Positions 1 to 7,740 of a DNA stretch of 21,480 nucleotides are shown here, piece by piece. A program made the position numbers and the translations under genes. The notes beneath the pieces are model-generated. The model saw only the letters and a program-made list of their open reading frames with translations. It was not told where the DNA came from and searched no databases. The DNA is from Acetothermia bacterium UBA7521 (lineage in GTDB: Bacteria > Bipolaricaulota > Bipolaricaulia > Bipolaricaulales > Bipolaricaulaceae), in the NCBI GenBank assembly GCA_002479455.1, contig DLNB01000034.1, forward strand, positions 1 to 21,480. The letters are read 5' to 3'. The first letter of the stretch is position 1; every line of letters starts with the position of its first letter.

Positions 1-2249
1 CCCCCCCTCCCTCCGTATCTCACCAGCCACGCCTGGAGGAGTCTGTGGGCACCGGCCTTATCCATGGGTTGGTTACCGCTTCCGCAACGGGGGGAGAGCA
101 CACACCGCGGGCACCCATCCCGGCACGGGCAGGACGCGAGAAGGTCAACCGCGCGAGCGACCCAGTCACGCACCCGGGCGCGAAGAACCGCGGCGATCCC
201 GATTCCCCCGGGGTACGCATCGTAGACGAGCACCGTCGGCCGCCCCGTGTCCGGGTGTAGACAGGAGGAGACCCCCCCGACATCTCCTGGTTCACACAGC
301 GCCACAAGGGGGACAAGCGCAATCAGGGCATGTTCCGCAGCGTGCAGCCCGCCAGGGGAAACCCAGTCCCCAGTCCCAAGTGCAGAGTCCGCTTGTCGAC
401 TTGTGACCTGCGGATTTCGACTGTCCGTTCCCCGCATCAGCCACACCCCCTCGGTCTCGAACTCGATCGGCGGGAGGTCGACAGACCTCGTGTCCACGAC
501 CCGGCCCCGGTCCAGAACCTTGTAGCCCGAGATCGTCTCCCGGACAAAGACAGTCCCGAGTCCCAAGTCGCAAGTCGCAAGTCCGTCCGCTACGTACCGA
601 ATGCGCGCTTCTTCCGTGGTAAGAGCCTTCGTGGTAAGCCCATTGAGGGAGGGCTCGGCCTCAGCGATTCCTGCCTCCAAATCGAGCGACCGCACCCGGA
701 ACGCCTCGCCCTGGTGGAGGAACACCGCGCCGGGGTACGCCTCGCGCCGGGCGCGGTGCTCGTCCCACGTTTCGAGGGGTTCCCCGGCAACAAGGATCTG
801 GACCTGACGGGCAGTGAGCGCGTCCAGGGACACCGCCTCCGCCGGACGGACCCGTCCGGCGTAGGACCACCCGCGAGGGGCTTGAGCGAGAAGACCGGCC
901 CGCTCCAGAGATCTTACGTCGTCCTCTTCCACGCCGAGTTCGGAGAGCTCATCCTTCCGGAGCGGAGACTCCGCCGCGGCGCAGAGGAGGTGGCGCACCG
1001 CAAGCTCCTTGTGACGTGGGTTGAGTACCGGCACCTCTGCCTCCCCGGCCACGAGTTCACCCATCCGCCCAAGGAAGTACCGATCGAGCGGGTTCTCCTG
1101 GGGAAGGTAGACGACGAGGGCGTCGCGTCCTGCGCGGCCGGCCCGGCCGGCCTGCTGGCGAGCCGAGGCGACCGAACCGGGGTACCCGAGAAGGGCCACC
1201 GCGTCGAGCCCACCCACGTCCACCCCCAACTCGAGGGCGGAGGTCGAGGCCACGAGGCGGAGCGTTCCGTCGCGCAGCCCGGCCTCGATCTCCCGCCGCT
1301 CCTCCGGCCGGTACCCCGCGCGGTACGACGCCACAACACCGCGGCCACGAGTCGCAGGTCGCGAGTCGGACCTGGGGCTTGGCACGTGCGACTGCCCTTT
1401 GACGGCTTGGGCGAGGGCTTCCGCCATCCGCCTCGAGGGGACGAAGGCGAGGGTCTGCAGTCCCGCGCCGATGAGGAACCGACACAGGTCCACCGCCTGC
1501 AGAAACGGGGATCTCTCGGGATCGAGATCCGGCTCCCACGCCCACCACGTACGCGCCCCCTGCGGCGAGCCGTCCCGGCTCACCACCTCCACAGGGCGAC
1601 CCAGGAGGTGCTCCCCGAGGAGCCGCGGATCGCCGGTGGTAGCCGACGCTATGGCATACGTGGGCTCCGCACCGTAGCGGGCAAGCACCCGTCCCAACCT
1701 GCGCAGGAGGAGGGCCACGCCGGACCCGAACACACCCCGATACCAGTGCCCCTCGTCCACAACCACGTACCGTACACCCTTCAAGAACGGTGCCCAGCGG
1801 TGGTGCCACTCCAGGTACTGGTGAAGGGCGTACGGGTTTGTGAGGAGAATGCGTCCCTCTGCCCGCAGCCGGGGCCGGCGATGCGAAGGCGTGTCCCCAT
1901 CGTAAACGCCCACCACCCCCTCCAAACCGAGCGCCTCGGCGAGCTCGGTCCACTTCCCGAGCTGATCCTGAGAGAGGGCCTTCATGGGGTAGAGGAGGAG
2001 CGCTGTCGCCCCCGGGTCCTGGGCCAAGGCCGACACGATGGGCAGGGCCAGCGCGAGCGTCTTGCCCGACGAGGGGCCGGTGGCAAGGACCACGTTCCGT
2101 CCCGCGAGAAGATGCTCCATCGCCGCGGCCTGATGGCTGTAGAGCCGAAGCCCCTCCCGCGCCAGCCACTCCCGTCCCCCAGGGGGAAGATCTGCCGGCG
2201 GCGCGGCGTAGACGCCGGGTCGAGATGAAATGTTGAGCGAGGCGATCAC
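1..2249 (-). CDS. mrfA: DEAD/DEAH-box helicase with C-terminal DUF1998/Cys cluster (MrfA/YprA type), 3' end outside window
   Basis: This is an SF2 helicase of the YprA/MrfA (Hrq1-like) family. In Bacillus subtilis MrfA acts with the exonuclease MrfB in repair of mitomycin C damage. Counting from GTG at 2249, the Q-like segment LYSHQAAA is near residue 36 and the Walker A TGPSSGKT at about 57-64. These are followed by LYPMKALSQDQL, an unusual motif II VVVDEGH (Gly replaces the usual Ala), SATTGDP, ALELGVDVGG and the motif VI QQAGRAGR. The C-terminus holds DLPPIEFETEG and a cysteine cluster CPCRDGCPRC...SPRCGSGN. About 749 codons are present, close to the family length, so only a few residues should be missing. 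The start is uncertain: GTG 2249 has no clear ribosome site, and family-like sequence (DLLSRLASQPWYHG) continues in frame up to a possible CTG at 2300, overlapping the end of mrfB. Three 7-bp repeat arrays sit within the reading frame. Confidence 0.9.
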   Translation of the reverse strand, partial: MIASLNISSRPGVYAAPPADLPPGGREWLAREGLRLYSHQAAAMEHLLAGRNVVLATGPSSGKTLALALPIVSALAQDPGATALLLYPMKALSQDQLGKWTELAEALGLEGVVGVYDGDTPSHRRPRLRAEGRILLTNPYALHQYLEWHHRWAPFLKGVRYVVVDEGHWYRGVFGSGVALLLRRLGRVLARYGAEPTYAIASATTGDPRLLGEHLLGRPVEVVSRDGSPQGARTWWAWEPDLDPERSPFLQAVDLCRFLIGAGLQTLAFVPSRRMAEALAQAVKGQSHVPSPRSDSRPATRGRGVVASYRAGYRPEERREIEAGLRDGTLRLVASTSALELGVDVGGLDAVALLGYPGSVASARQQAGRAGRAGRDALVVYLPQENPLDRYFLGRMGELVAGEAEVPVLNPRHKELAVRHLLCAAAESPLRKDELSELGVEEDDVRSLERAGLLAQAPRGWSYAGRVRPAEAVSLDALTARQVQILVAGEPLETWDEHRARREAYPGAVFLHQGEAFRVRSLDLEAGIAEAEPSLNGLTTKALTTEEARIRYVADGLATCDLGLGTVFVRETISGYKVLDRGRVVDTRSVDLPPIEFETEGVWLMRGTDSRNPQVTSRQADSALGTGDWVSPGGLHAAEHALIALVPLVALCEPGDVGGVSSCLHPDTGRPTVLVYDAYPGGIGIAAVLRARVRDWVARAVDLLASCPCRDGCPRCVLSPRCGSGNQPMDKAGAHRLLQAWLVRYGGRG
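362..424. repeat. 7-bp-period array inside mrfA (units NNNAGTC, then GACY)
   Basis: Plus-strand units CCCAGTC, CCCAGTC, CCAAGTG and CAGAGTC run from 362 to 389. After 390 the core switches strand: GACT, GACC, GGAT and GACT begin at 398, 405, 412 and 419, still 7 bp apart. The helicase frame stays open through it. Confidence 0.7.
549..583. repeat. Five perfect 7-bp units NNNAGTC inside mrfA
   Basis: GACAGTC, CCGAGTC, CCAAGTC, GCAAGTC and GCAAGTC follow without gaps. The four-base core is invariant and the first three bases vary. The encoded minus-strand peptide is in frame. Confidence 0.85.
1349..1369. repeat. Three 7-bp units inside mrfA
   Basis: GAGTCGC, AGGTCGC and GAGTCGG are contiguous on the plus strand. 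Weaker 7-bp spacing continues to about 1397. It lies between the helicase segments QAVKGQ and VVASYRAGY. Confidence 0.65.
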
Positions 2250-2292
2250 CTGCCCGTGGTACCACGGCTGGGAGGCGAGGCGGGAGAGGAGG

Positions 2293-3261
2293 TCAGCCAG
2301 AACCGGTCACCCGTTCGAGGAGCGCAGACAGAAGCCGGGTCAAGGTCACCACGTCCTCCCGGTTGTGGGCGATCACGGGGAGCAGAGCCGCCGCTGACCC
2401 GGTGCGAAGGTAGTTCTGGTAGAGGGCCGGCACGTACTCGCCAGGCACGTCGAGCTCTCGGATCACCCCAAGCACGGCCCGTTCCACCGCGGACAGAGAG
2501 CAATCGAGAAACTCGTCTCCCCACCGGCGACGGGCGAAGAAGAGCAGGTCGAGGTGCACCGGCTCCGCCAGCGTTTCCAGGCCGTGGTAGGCGCACCTCG
2601 CCTGGAGGTGGTTCCAGTCGTAGGCCTTCCCGTTGTAGGAGACGATGATCGGCTGCGCGGGGAGCGCCCCTTGAAGGGCCGCGAGCACCGCCGGTTCCTC
2701 CCCCAACGTGCGGGCGAAGTACTGGCGAACATTAAGACCGCCCTCATTGAGGTGCCCCACCCCGACGAGGAACGCGGGGAGAGAGGAGAGTCCGAGGGTC
2801 TCGATGTCGAGGAACACGAGGTCTCGAGGATCGGCGAACGCGAGAAGGTGCAGCAGAAGGTCGTGCGACGCCGAGAACCGCCGGGAGACCCCTTCGTACA
2901 GCGTTGGCACGTCACCGCTCTCCAGGGAGGCCAGCCAGCGCCCGGCTTCAGAGCCGTACCGGGGATGTGCAACCAGGTCCGCGAACGTCCGCACGCCCGC
3001 GTCCCGAAGCCCCCCCTCCCGCACCGGCCCGACCCCAAACAGGAGGGAGAACGCCTGGGCCACGGTCTCGGCAGCGCGATGCCGGTCGGGGAACGAGAGG
3101 GCCGCCGGGTGCTTCGACGATAGGACGAGGCACGGGCCGAATTGGGTGGCCACCTCCTCACCTGTGTCCAGCTCAAGCGATGTCGGCAGAGGCCCGGCGG
3201 AAGAGGCCTCGGTTCCCCCGAACGTCCGGGCCAGCTTCGCGAGGTACCGTTCCTCCTTCAC
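2293..3261 (-). CDS. mrfB: DEDD exonuclease, RNase H-like fold (MrfB/YprB type)
   Basis: This 322-aa protein has the RNase H-like 3'-5' exonuclease domain of the YprB/MrfB family. The metal-binding residues are visible: D152 and E154 in FLDIETLGL, D215 in SYNGKAYDWN, and H299/D303 in HNREDVVTL, giving a DEDDh pattern. The first ~145 residues are a family-typical N-terminal region. B. subtilis YprB is longer, with a C-terminal TPR part that is not seen here. The gene lies immediately upstream of the helicase. B. subtilis has the reverse order (yprA then yprB), but the pairing is the same, so the two products are likely partners in DNA repair. Translation begins at GTG 3261, exactly 8 nt after a perfect TATAAT that overlaps the stop codon of the upstream gene. 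No Shine-Dalgarno precedes it, which suggests an extra leaderless transcript. Confidence 0.88.
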   Translation of the reverse strand: MKEERYLAKLARTFGGTEASSAGPLPTSLELDTGEEVATQFGPCLVLSSKHPAALSFPDRHRAAETVAQAFSLLFGVGPVREGGLRDAGVRTFADLVAHPRYGSEAGRWLASLESGDVPTLYEGVSRRFSASHDLLLHLLAFADPRDLVFLDIETLGLSSLPAFLVGVGHLNEGGLNVRQYFARTLGEEPAVLAALQGALPAQPIIVSYNGKAYDWNHLQARCAYHGLETLAEPVHLDLLFFARRRWGDEFLDCSLSAVERAVLGVIRELDVPGEYVPALYQNYLRTGSAAALLPVIAHNREDVVTLTRLLSALLERVTGSG

Positions 3262-3269
3262 GGGGAGGG

Positions 3270-3275
3270 ATTATA
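3270..3275 (-). promoter_or_regulatory. -10 box of mrfB, leaderless type
   Basis: A perfect TATAAT (minus strand) ends 8 nt before the GTG of mrfB and overlaps the TIM-barrel stop codon. The -35 region (TTCGTC at 17 nt) is weak. Confidence 0.5.
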
Positions 3276-4080
3276 GACCCTCCTCTGTCCCAGACGAACG
3301 GGACCCGTTCGCCGCCTCCCGGCCCAGTATCCAGTCCCAGCTCCGAACGAGCGCGTCGGGATCCTTGACCTCGATCACGGCGAGGGGCACCTCTCTCAGG
3401 AGAGACCACGCGCGCACCATGTCTATGTCCCCCTCCCCAAGGGCGAGGTGATCATCGCCACTTCCCGCGTTGTCGTGGAGGTGGACGACCTGCAGACGGG
3501 GAAGAAGAGCCGGAAGATGGGCGAACCCTCTCTCGCGGTGGGAGATCCAGGCGTGGCCGAGGTCGAGCGTACCGGCAAGGCCAACTTCGACCAGGATCTC
3601 CCGGAACCGGACCAGATCCCACAGGTACGCCCCGGGAAGCCGCGGGTCGTTCTCTAGGCACAGCGCAACCCCACGCTCCTCGGCAGCACGCTTGAGCCGT
3701 TTCGCCGCATCAAGAGCCGCCTCCCACGGCGGGGCGTGGGGAACCCCGGCGAGCGGCCGATATCCCAGGTGGAACGTGACGGTGCCTGCCCGAAGCTCCG
3801 CCGCGAGGTGAAGGCTCGCCCGGATCTCCCCCTCGACGAACGCTCGAACACCCGGATGGGGGGACATCAGGTTCACATCCGCCACCGGGACGTGCACAGA
3901 GAGGTCGGCACCCGTGGCCCGAACCCGGCGGACGAGACCCGCCGACCACGCCGCAGGGTGCCACGGCGGCTCGCACAGGAGCTCCACGCCCGCGAACCCC
4001 ATCTCCAGCGCGCGTACGGCAACTCGATCCGGCTGCTCGGGGTGAAACGCAAGCGACGAGGCAACCAAGCAGGGCATCAT
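3271..4080 (-). CDS. Sugar phosphate isomerase/epimerase-like TIM barrel (AP endonuclease 2 superfamily)
   Basis: The protein of about 269 aa belongs to the xylose isomerase-like TIM barrel superfamily. It starts MMPCLVASSLAF and contains the typical strand-end residues: GFAGVELLCE, SVHVPVADVNLMSP, TVTFHLG, LCLENDPR, GTLDLGHAWIS, VVHLHDN and AVIEVKD. The H, E, D and H residues in these segments match the metal site of the family (endonuclease IV, sugar isomerases and epimerases). The substrate cannot be read from sequence, and a role in DNA repair is possible but unsupported. The frame is open for another 33 codons upstream (to 4179), but that stretch carries a 9-bp repeat array and does not look coding. 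A TACACT box ends 8 nt before ATG 4080, the same spacing as at thpR and mrfB, and supports this start. The stop codon overlaps the promoter of mrfB. Confidence 0.78.
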   Translation of the reverse strand: MMPCLVASSLAFHPEQPDRVAVRALEMGFAGVELLCEPPWHPAAWSAGLVRRVRATGADLSVHVPVADVNLMSPHPGVRAFVEGEIRASLHLAAELRAGTVTFHLGYRPLAGVPHAPPWEAALDAAKRLKRAAEERGVALCLENDPRLPGAYLWDLVRFREILVEVGLAGTLDLGHAWISHRERGFAHLPALLPRLQVVHLHDNAGSGDDHLALGEGDIDMVRAWSLLREVPLAVIEVKDPDALVRSWDWILGREAANGSRSSGTEEGL

Positions 4081-4108
4081 CCCGAGATAGTGTACGAAGC
4101 CGTTGTTC

Positions 4109-4135
4109 ACCGCCGAGATCCCCGAGCGCGCCGAG
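4109..4135. repeat. Three 9-bp units, core CGAG, upstream of the TIM-barrel gene
   Basis: ACCGCCGAG, ATCCCCGAG and CGCGCCGAG on the plus strand. This array is inverted relative to the one at 4209-4235. Confidence 0.65.
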
Positions 4136-4208
4136 AAACCCTCAGAGGGGACTTCGCACAACAAGAACCATGAATCCAAGAGGATTGCCTTTGGTAAGAC
4201 CAGATCCT

Positions 4209-4235
4209 CTCCGCATTCTCTGCGGTCTCGGCGGT
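4209..4235. repeat. Three 9-bp units CTCYGCGNN-like, inverted partner
   Basis: CTCCGCATT, CTCTGCGGT and CTCGGCGGT on the plus strand. TCTCGGCGGT (4226-4235) is the exact reverse complement of ACCGCCGAGA (4109-4118). The rest of the 189-bp spacer 4081-4269 holds nothing else I recognise. Confidence 0.65.
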
Positions 4236-4269
4236 AAGCGCGGTGGCAGTCTGCACGCCTGGGATCGTC

Positions 4270-5325
4270 TCAGCCTGCCGGCTTGCCCGCGACGAGGAAG
4301 AACACGGACGTCTTGCCCACCGGCACAGCCCCGTACAGCTGACCGAAGGCGCGGGTGATCGCGTCCATGTGCGGGGCGAGCTTCAGAAGCAGGCTCTCAA
4401 GGTGAGCGGGGCTGAAGAAGTCCCGCGCCAGCCAGGTGATGTTGCCGAACGCCTTGACGCCCCCGAACCCCGCTTCGCCGACGAGGGCTGTCGTCTCCTG
4501 CGGTGAGCGATGCCTGAGCTCGAAGAACCGTGCTGAGAGAAGGACCCCCCGAGCACTCTCCAGAAACGGGATCCCCAGCATACGGTCATCGGGGCAAACG
4601 GGGCGCAGCCCAGGCTCGTCTCCAGTGCTCTGAAACGTGGGGACCGGGCCGATCAGTTCAGCCGCCTGGCGCAGGACCTCATCGGCCCGAAACCGGAGCT
4701 CGTACTCCGCCTCCCGCAGGGGCGCGAGGGAGCGATGGACGAGTCGGTACACCGCCGTCTCCTCCTCGATATACAGCTCGGCCGTTTCCTCGACGGGGCT
4801 CCGCAACTCCGCCGTCAGGTCTTCAAACGTCGCCGCGAACCGGCCGCCAGGGCGAAGGACCCGAAACGCCTCGCGAAGAACCTGACCCGGATCGGTGCTT
4901 TGCTCGATCGCACACGCTGAAACCACCCCATCGAATGCCCGATCGAAAAACGGGAGTTCTTCGGCGGGCGCGCAGACCACCTCCACGTTCCGAAGTCCGT
5001 GGCGCCGGGCGTTGTCCCGTGCAAGATCGGCCCGACGTGGAGAGGGGTCCAGGGCCACCACCTCCTGAACGTGCCGGGCAAGAGAAAGGGCGGGCCAGCC
5101 ATCGCCGGTCCCGATGTCGAGGACACGTTGCGCCCTCCCCAGGCCAGCGAGAAAAGCCCCCACCCGCGCTTCTTCCACCCAGTCGAACGGTTGAGCGGGG
5201 TCGGCTGGGCGGTGGACCCACGGCAGGGCCTCCGCGGCCTGCCACGCCATCCGCTCGTAGCGCAGATCAGCGGAGGTCGCCCGGTCCAAGCACAAGTGGT
5301 TCCGAACCCAGCCCTCGATCGTCAC
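4270..5325 (-). CDS. Class I SAM-dependent methyltransferase, substrate unknown
   Basis: This is a 351-aa protein with a Rossmann-fold methyltransferase core. The SAM-binding motif I is VLDIGTGDGWPAL at about residues 68-80, the acidic residue of strand 2 is in VVALDPSP, and LPFFDRAFDGVVSACAIEQ followed by VLRPGGRFAATFEDL mark motifs IV and V. A ~50-residue N-terminal helix region and a C-terminal half of ~170 residues (ending KTSVFFLVAGKPAG) carry no motif I recognise, so the substrate is unknown. The GTG start at 5325 overlaps the stop of the WD40 gene by 4 bp (GTGA), which indicates translational coupling. The gene is therefore the last of the archease-rtcB-WD40 transcript. A role in RNA modification or repair would be guesswork from neighbourhood. 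Confidence 0.82.
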   Translation of the reverse strand: MTIEGWVRNHLCLDRATSADLRYERMAWQAAEALPWVHRPADPAQPFDWVEEARVGAFLAGLGRAQRVLDIGTGDGWPALSLARHVQEVVALDPSPRRADLARDNARRHGLRNVEVVCAPAEELPFFDRAFDGVVSACAIEQSTDPGQVLREAFRVLRPGGRFAATFEDLTAELRSPVEETAELYIEEETAVYRLVHRSLAPLREAEYELRFRADEVLRQAAELIGPVPTFQSTGDEPGLRPVCPDDRMLGIPFLESARGVLLSARFFELRHRSPQETTALVGEAGFGGVKAFGNITWLARDFFSPAHLESLLLKLAPHMDAITRAFGQLYGAVPVGKTSVFFLVAGKPAG

Positions 5326-6254
5326 GGCCCGCTCACGAGGAACGCCACGTCCCACACCCACACCACCCCGTTGTCGGATGCGGTAAGGAGGAGCGACCCG
5401 TCCGGGGAGAACGCGACCTCGGCCAGGACGGCGCCGTGTCCCTCCAGAACGGCCACGCACACCCCGGCCTCGGGATCCCACAGGCGTGCCGTCTCATCGA
5501 GCGAGCCCGACGCGAGAAGCGTCCCGTCCGGGGATACGGCCACGGTAACCGCACAGCTGTCGTGCCCCCACAGCTCGCCGTACAGAAACCCCACCGCCGT
5601 GTCGCGCAGGCGGAGGACCTTGCCCGAGCCCACCACGAGGAAATACCCGTCCGGGGTGAACGCCACGTCCCATGCCTTGTCGGCGAAACTGGCAGCCTCC
5701 TCCCAGGTCGCAGTATCCCACAGCACGGCGCGGTCAATACCAGCGGTGGCCATGAGCGCACCGTCGGGCGAGAACACGATCTCCCGCACGGGAACGGTGT
5801 GGGGCGCCTTCCTCCACAGAGATGCCTCCCCACCCAGCTCCCACAGCCCCAAAGCGCCATCGGCGGTCCCCACGAAGAGCGCGTCTCCCGGCGCAAACCG
5901 GACCGCGCTCACCATCCCCCACGACCCGCGGAGCGTGAACACGAGATCCCAACTCGTCACGGACCAGATCCGAACCTCGTTCATCGCCCCGACCGCAAGC
6001 CATGTTCCATCTGGAGAAAAAGCGAGGGAGAACACGTTCGCATCCGGGAACGAGAGCCGCGTCGTCTCCCGCCAGTGTTCGGTCTCGTAGAGAACGACGG
6101 CGTAGTTCGTCCCCACTGCCACGTACCGGCCATCGGGAGAGAACGCTGCGCACGAAAGCCAGCGAAGCTCCAGCGATGCTACAACCCCGTCCGGAGCCCC
6201 AGCCGCCACCAGCCCCACCGTCACTACCAGCCACGTCACCGCGATCCGCTTCAT
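5322..6254 (-). CDS. Secreted WD40 seven-bladed beta-propeller protein
   Basis: A 310-aa protein with a likely N-terminal signal peptide (Lys-Arg, then a hydrophobic run to about residue 19, ending VAAGA). Seven WD40-type repeats follow, each marked by an SPDG-like turn and a strand: SPDGRYVAVG, SPDGTWLAVG, APGDALFVGT, SPDGALMATA, TPDGYFLVVG, SPDGTLLASG and SPDGSLLLTA. Several end in W-D or W-S/W-E dipeptides (LWDTATW, RLWDPEAG, WVWDVAF). Seven repeats make one closed propeller with no extra domain, so the protein is probably a binding platform outside the cytoplasm. It begins 3 bp after the rtcB stop, with AAGGGGTGA as ribosome site, and overlaps the methyltransferase by 4 bp. An exported propeller between rtcB and a methyltransferase gene is unexpected, and no partner can be named. 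Confidence 0.87.
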   Translation of the reverse strand: MKRIAVTWLVVTVGLVAAGAPDGVVASLELRWLSCAAFSPDGRYVAVGTNYAVVLYETEHWRETTRLSFPDANVFSLAFSPDGTWLAVGAMNEVRIWSVTSWDLVFTLRGSWGMVSAVRFAPGDALFVGTADGALGLWELGGEASLWRKAPHTVPVREIVFSPDGALMATAGIDRAVLWDTATWEEAASFADKAWDVAFTPDGYFLVVGSGKVLRLRDTAVGFLYGELWGHDSCAVTVAVSPDGTLLASGSLDETARLWDPEAGVCVAVLEGHGAVLAEVAFSPDGSLLLTASDNGVVWVWDVAFLVSGP

Positions 6255-6257
6255 CCG

Positions 6258-7715
6258 TCACCCCTTGATACACACGAGCGGCCGAACCTTGGCCACGAGG
6301 GCGTTCAGACCAGCTCCCACCGCCGCCTCCACGACCTGATCCACATCCTTGTACGCGCCGGGCGCCTCCTCGGCCGCCCCGACATACGAGTGGGCGCGGA
6401 CGACGATTCCCCGGTCCGCCAGACTCCGGACGACCTCCTGGCCCCGCCACCGCTTCTTGGCCTTGGCGCGGGACATCGCCCGTCCCGCCCCGTGAATCCC
6501 TGAGCCGAAGGCCTTCTCCATCCCGACCTCGGTCCCCCGCAGGATGTAGGAGGCGGTGCCCATCGTCCCGCCGACGAAGATCGGATGCCCTACCGCCCGG
6601 TACCGGTCCGGGTTCTCCCGCCGGCCAGGCCCGAACGCCCGGGTCGAGCCTTTGCGGTGCACCAGGAGCCTCTTCGCCTCGCCGTTGACCCGGTGGCGCT
6701 CGAACTTCACGTTGTTGTGGCCCACGTCGTACAGGGTGCGGATTACCCCGTGGGGGAGCGCGAACACAGGGGCGAGGGCCTCGCGCACCAGATGGGCGAT
6801 CACCTGCCGGTTGGCGAACGCGCAGTTGATCCCCGCGAACACGGCCGCAAGGTACTTCACCCCCTCGGGAGACCCGATCGGAGCGCACACGAGCTCACGC
6901 TCCCGGATCGCGATCCCGTACTTCCGGCTGGCGCGCTCCAAATCCGGAAGCGCGTCCTGCCCAATCTGGTGCCCAAGCCCGCGCGATCCACAATGGATGG
7001 CGACCAAGACCTGGTCTTTCTCCAACCCATAGGCACGAGCGGCCTTGGGGTCGGAAACCTCCTCCACGTGCTGCACCTCGAGGTAGTGGTTCCCCGAGCC
7101 GAGGGTCCCAATCTGGCGGAACTCCCGCTCCTTCGCCTTTTTGGACACGGCGGCGGGGTCCGCGTCGCTCATCCGGCCGTTCTCCTCGATGTACTCGAGG
7201 TCCTCAGGGAGACCGTACCCACGGTCGAGCGCAAATCTCGCCCCCTTCTCGAGAACCTCGTCCACCCCCGCCAGGGTAAGGCGGATCTTCCCCTCGGAGC
7301 CCAGGCCCGCCGGGACGTGGGCGAACAGCGCGTCCGCCACCTCCTCCTTACGCGGCTCGATGTCGGACCGAGAGAGAGGGGTCGTGAGGACCCGCACCCC
7401 ACAGTTGATGTCGAACCCGACCCCGCCCATGGCAACCACGCCCTCGTCGGGTGCGAATGCCCCGACCCCTCCGATGGGGAACCCGTAGCCGGGGTGGACG
7501 TCAGGCATCGCGATCGAGGCATGGACGATCCCGGGCAGGCACGCCACGTTCCGCACCTGGACCAGCGCGTTCCAGTCGTGACCTCCGTCCCCCTCTGCCT
7601 CGCCGGAGAGGAGGGGCCGGAGCAGGGCCTCGGACACGAAGATCAACCCCGGCACGTGCATCTCCCCAACCCGGGGGAGCTCCCACGCGTAGTCGCCGAT
7701 TTTCCTCAGTTCCAT
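6258..7715 (-). CDS. rtcB: RNA-splicing ligase RtcB
   Basis: RtcB joins RNA 2',3'-cyclic phosphate or 3'-phosphate ends to 5'-hydroxyl ends, using GTP and Mn2+. The 485-aa protein has the family length and no intein. Metal-site residues are D102 and C105 in GVGFDINCGVR, H210 in LGSGNHYLEVQ, H241 in AIHCGSRGLGHQ and H333 in YDVGHNN. The guanylylated histidine is H408 in GSGIHGAGRAMSR. The ATG at 7715 is preceded by a good GGAGGTG site 6 nt away. The archease gene ends 25 bp upstream, and archease is the known activator of RtcB guanylylation. Together with thpR further upstream, this suggests an RNA-repair or tRNA-splicing operon. All catalytic residues appear intact. Confidence 0.97.
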   Translation of the reverse strand: MELRKIGDYAWELPRVGEMHVPGLIFVSEALLRPLLSGEAEGDGGHDWNALVQVRNVACLPGIVHASIAMPDVHPGYGFPIGGVGAFAPDEGVVAMGGVGFDINCGVRVLTTPLSRSDIEPRKEEVADALFAHVPAGLGSEGKIRLTLAGVDEVLEKGARFALDRGYGLPEDLEYIEENGRMSDADPAAVSKKAKEREFRQIGTLGSGNHYLEVQHVEEVSDPKAARAYGLEKDQVLVAIHCGSRGLGHQIGQDALPDLERASRKYGIAIRERELVCAPIGSPEGVKYLAAVFAGINCAFANRQVIAHLVREALAPVFALPHGVIRTLYDVGHNNVKFERHRVNGEAKRLLVHRKGSTRAFGPGRRENPDRYRAVGHPIFVGGTMGTASYILRGTEVGMEKAFGSGIHGAGRAMSRAKAKKRWRGQEVVRSLADRGIVVRAHSYVGAAEEAPGAYKDVDQVVEAAVGAGLNALVAKVRPLVCIKG

Positions 7716-7740
7716 CGCCGCACCTCCGTATCTCGGGTGC

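Noticed and set aside
330..2228. A 632-codon open frame on the plus strand opposite the helicase
   Set aside because: It is antisense to clear helicase motifs, is rich in Arg/Pro/Gly and has no recognisable domain. GC-rich codon use leaves the opposite strand open.
1057..2265. A 402-codon minus-strand frame beginning near the helicase start
   Set aside because: It is shifted relative to the helicase frame and has low-complexity Arg/Gly/Ala composition. All helicase motifs lie in the other frame.
4081..4179. A 33-codon N-terminal extension of the TIM-barrel gene
   Set aside because: The stretch holds a 9-bp repeat array, and the family begins at MPCLVASSLAF. A -10-like TACACT 8 nt before ATG 4080 also favours the shorter form.
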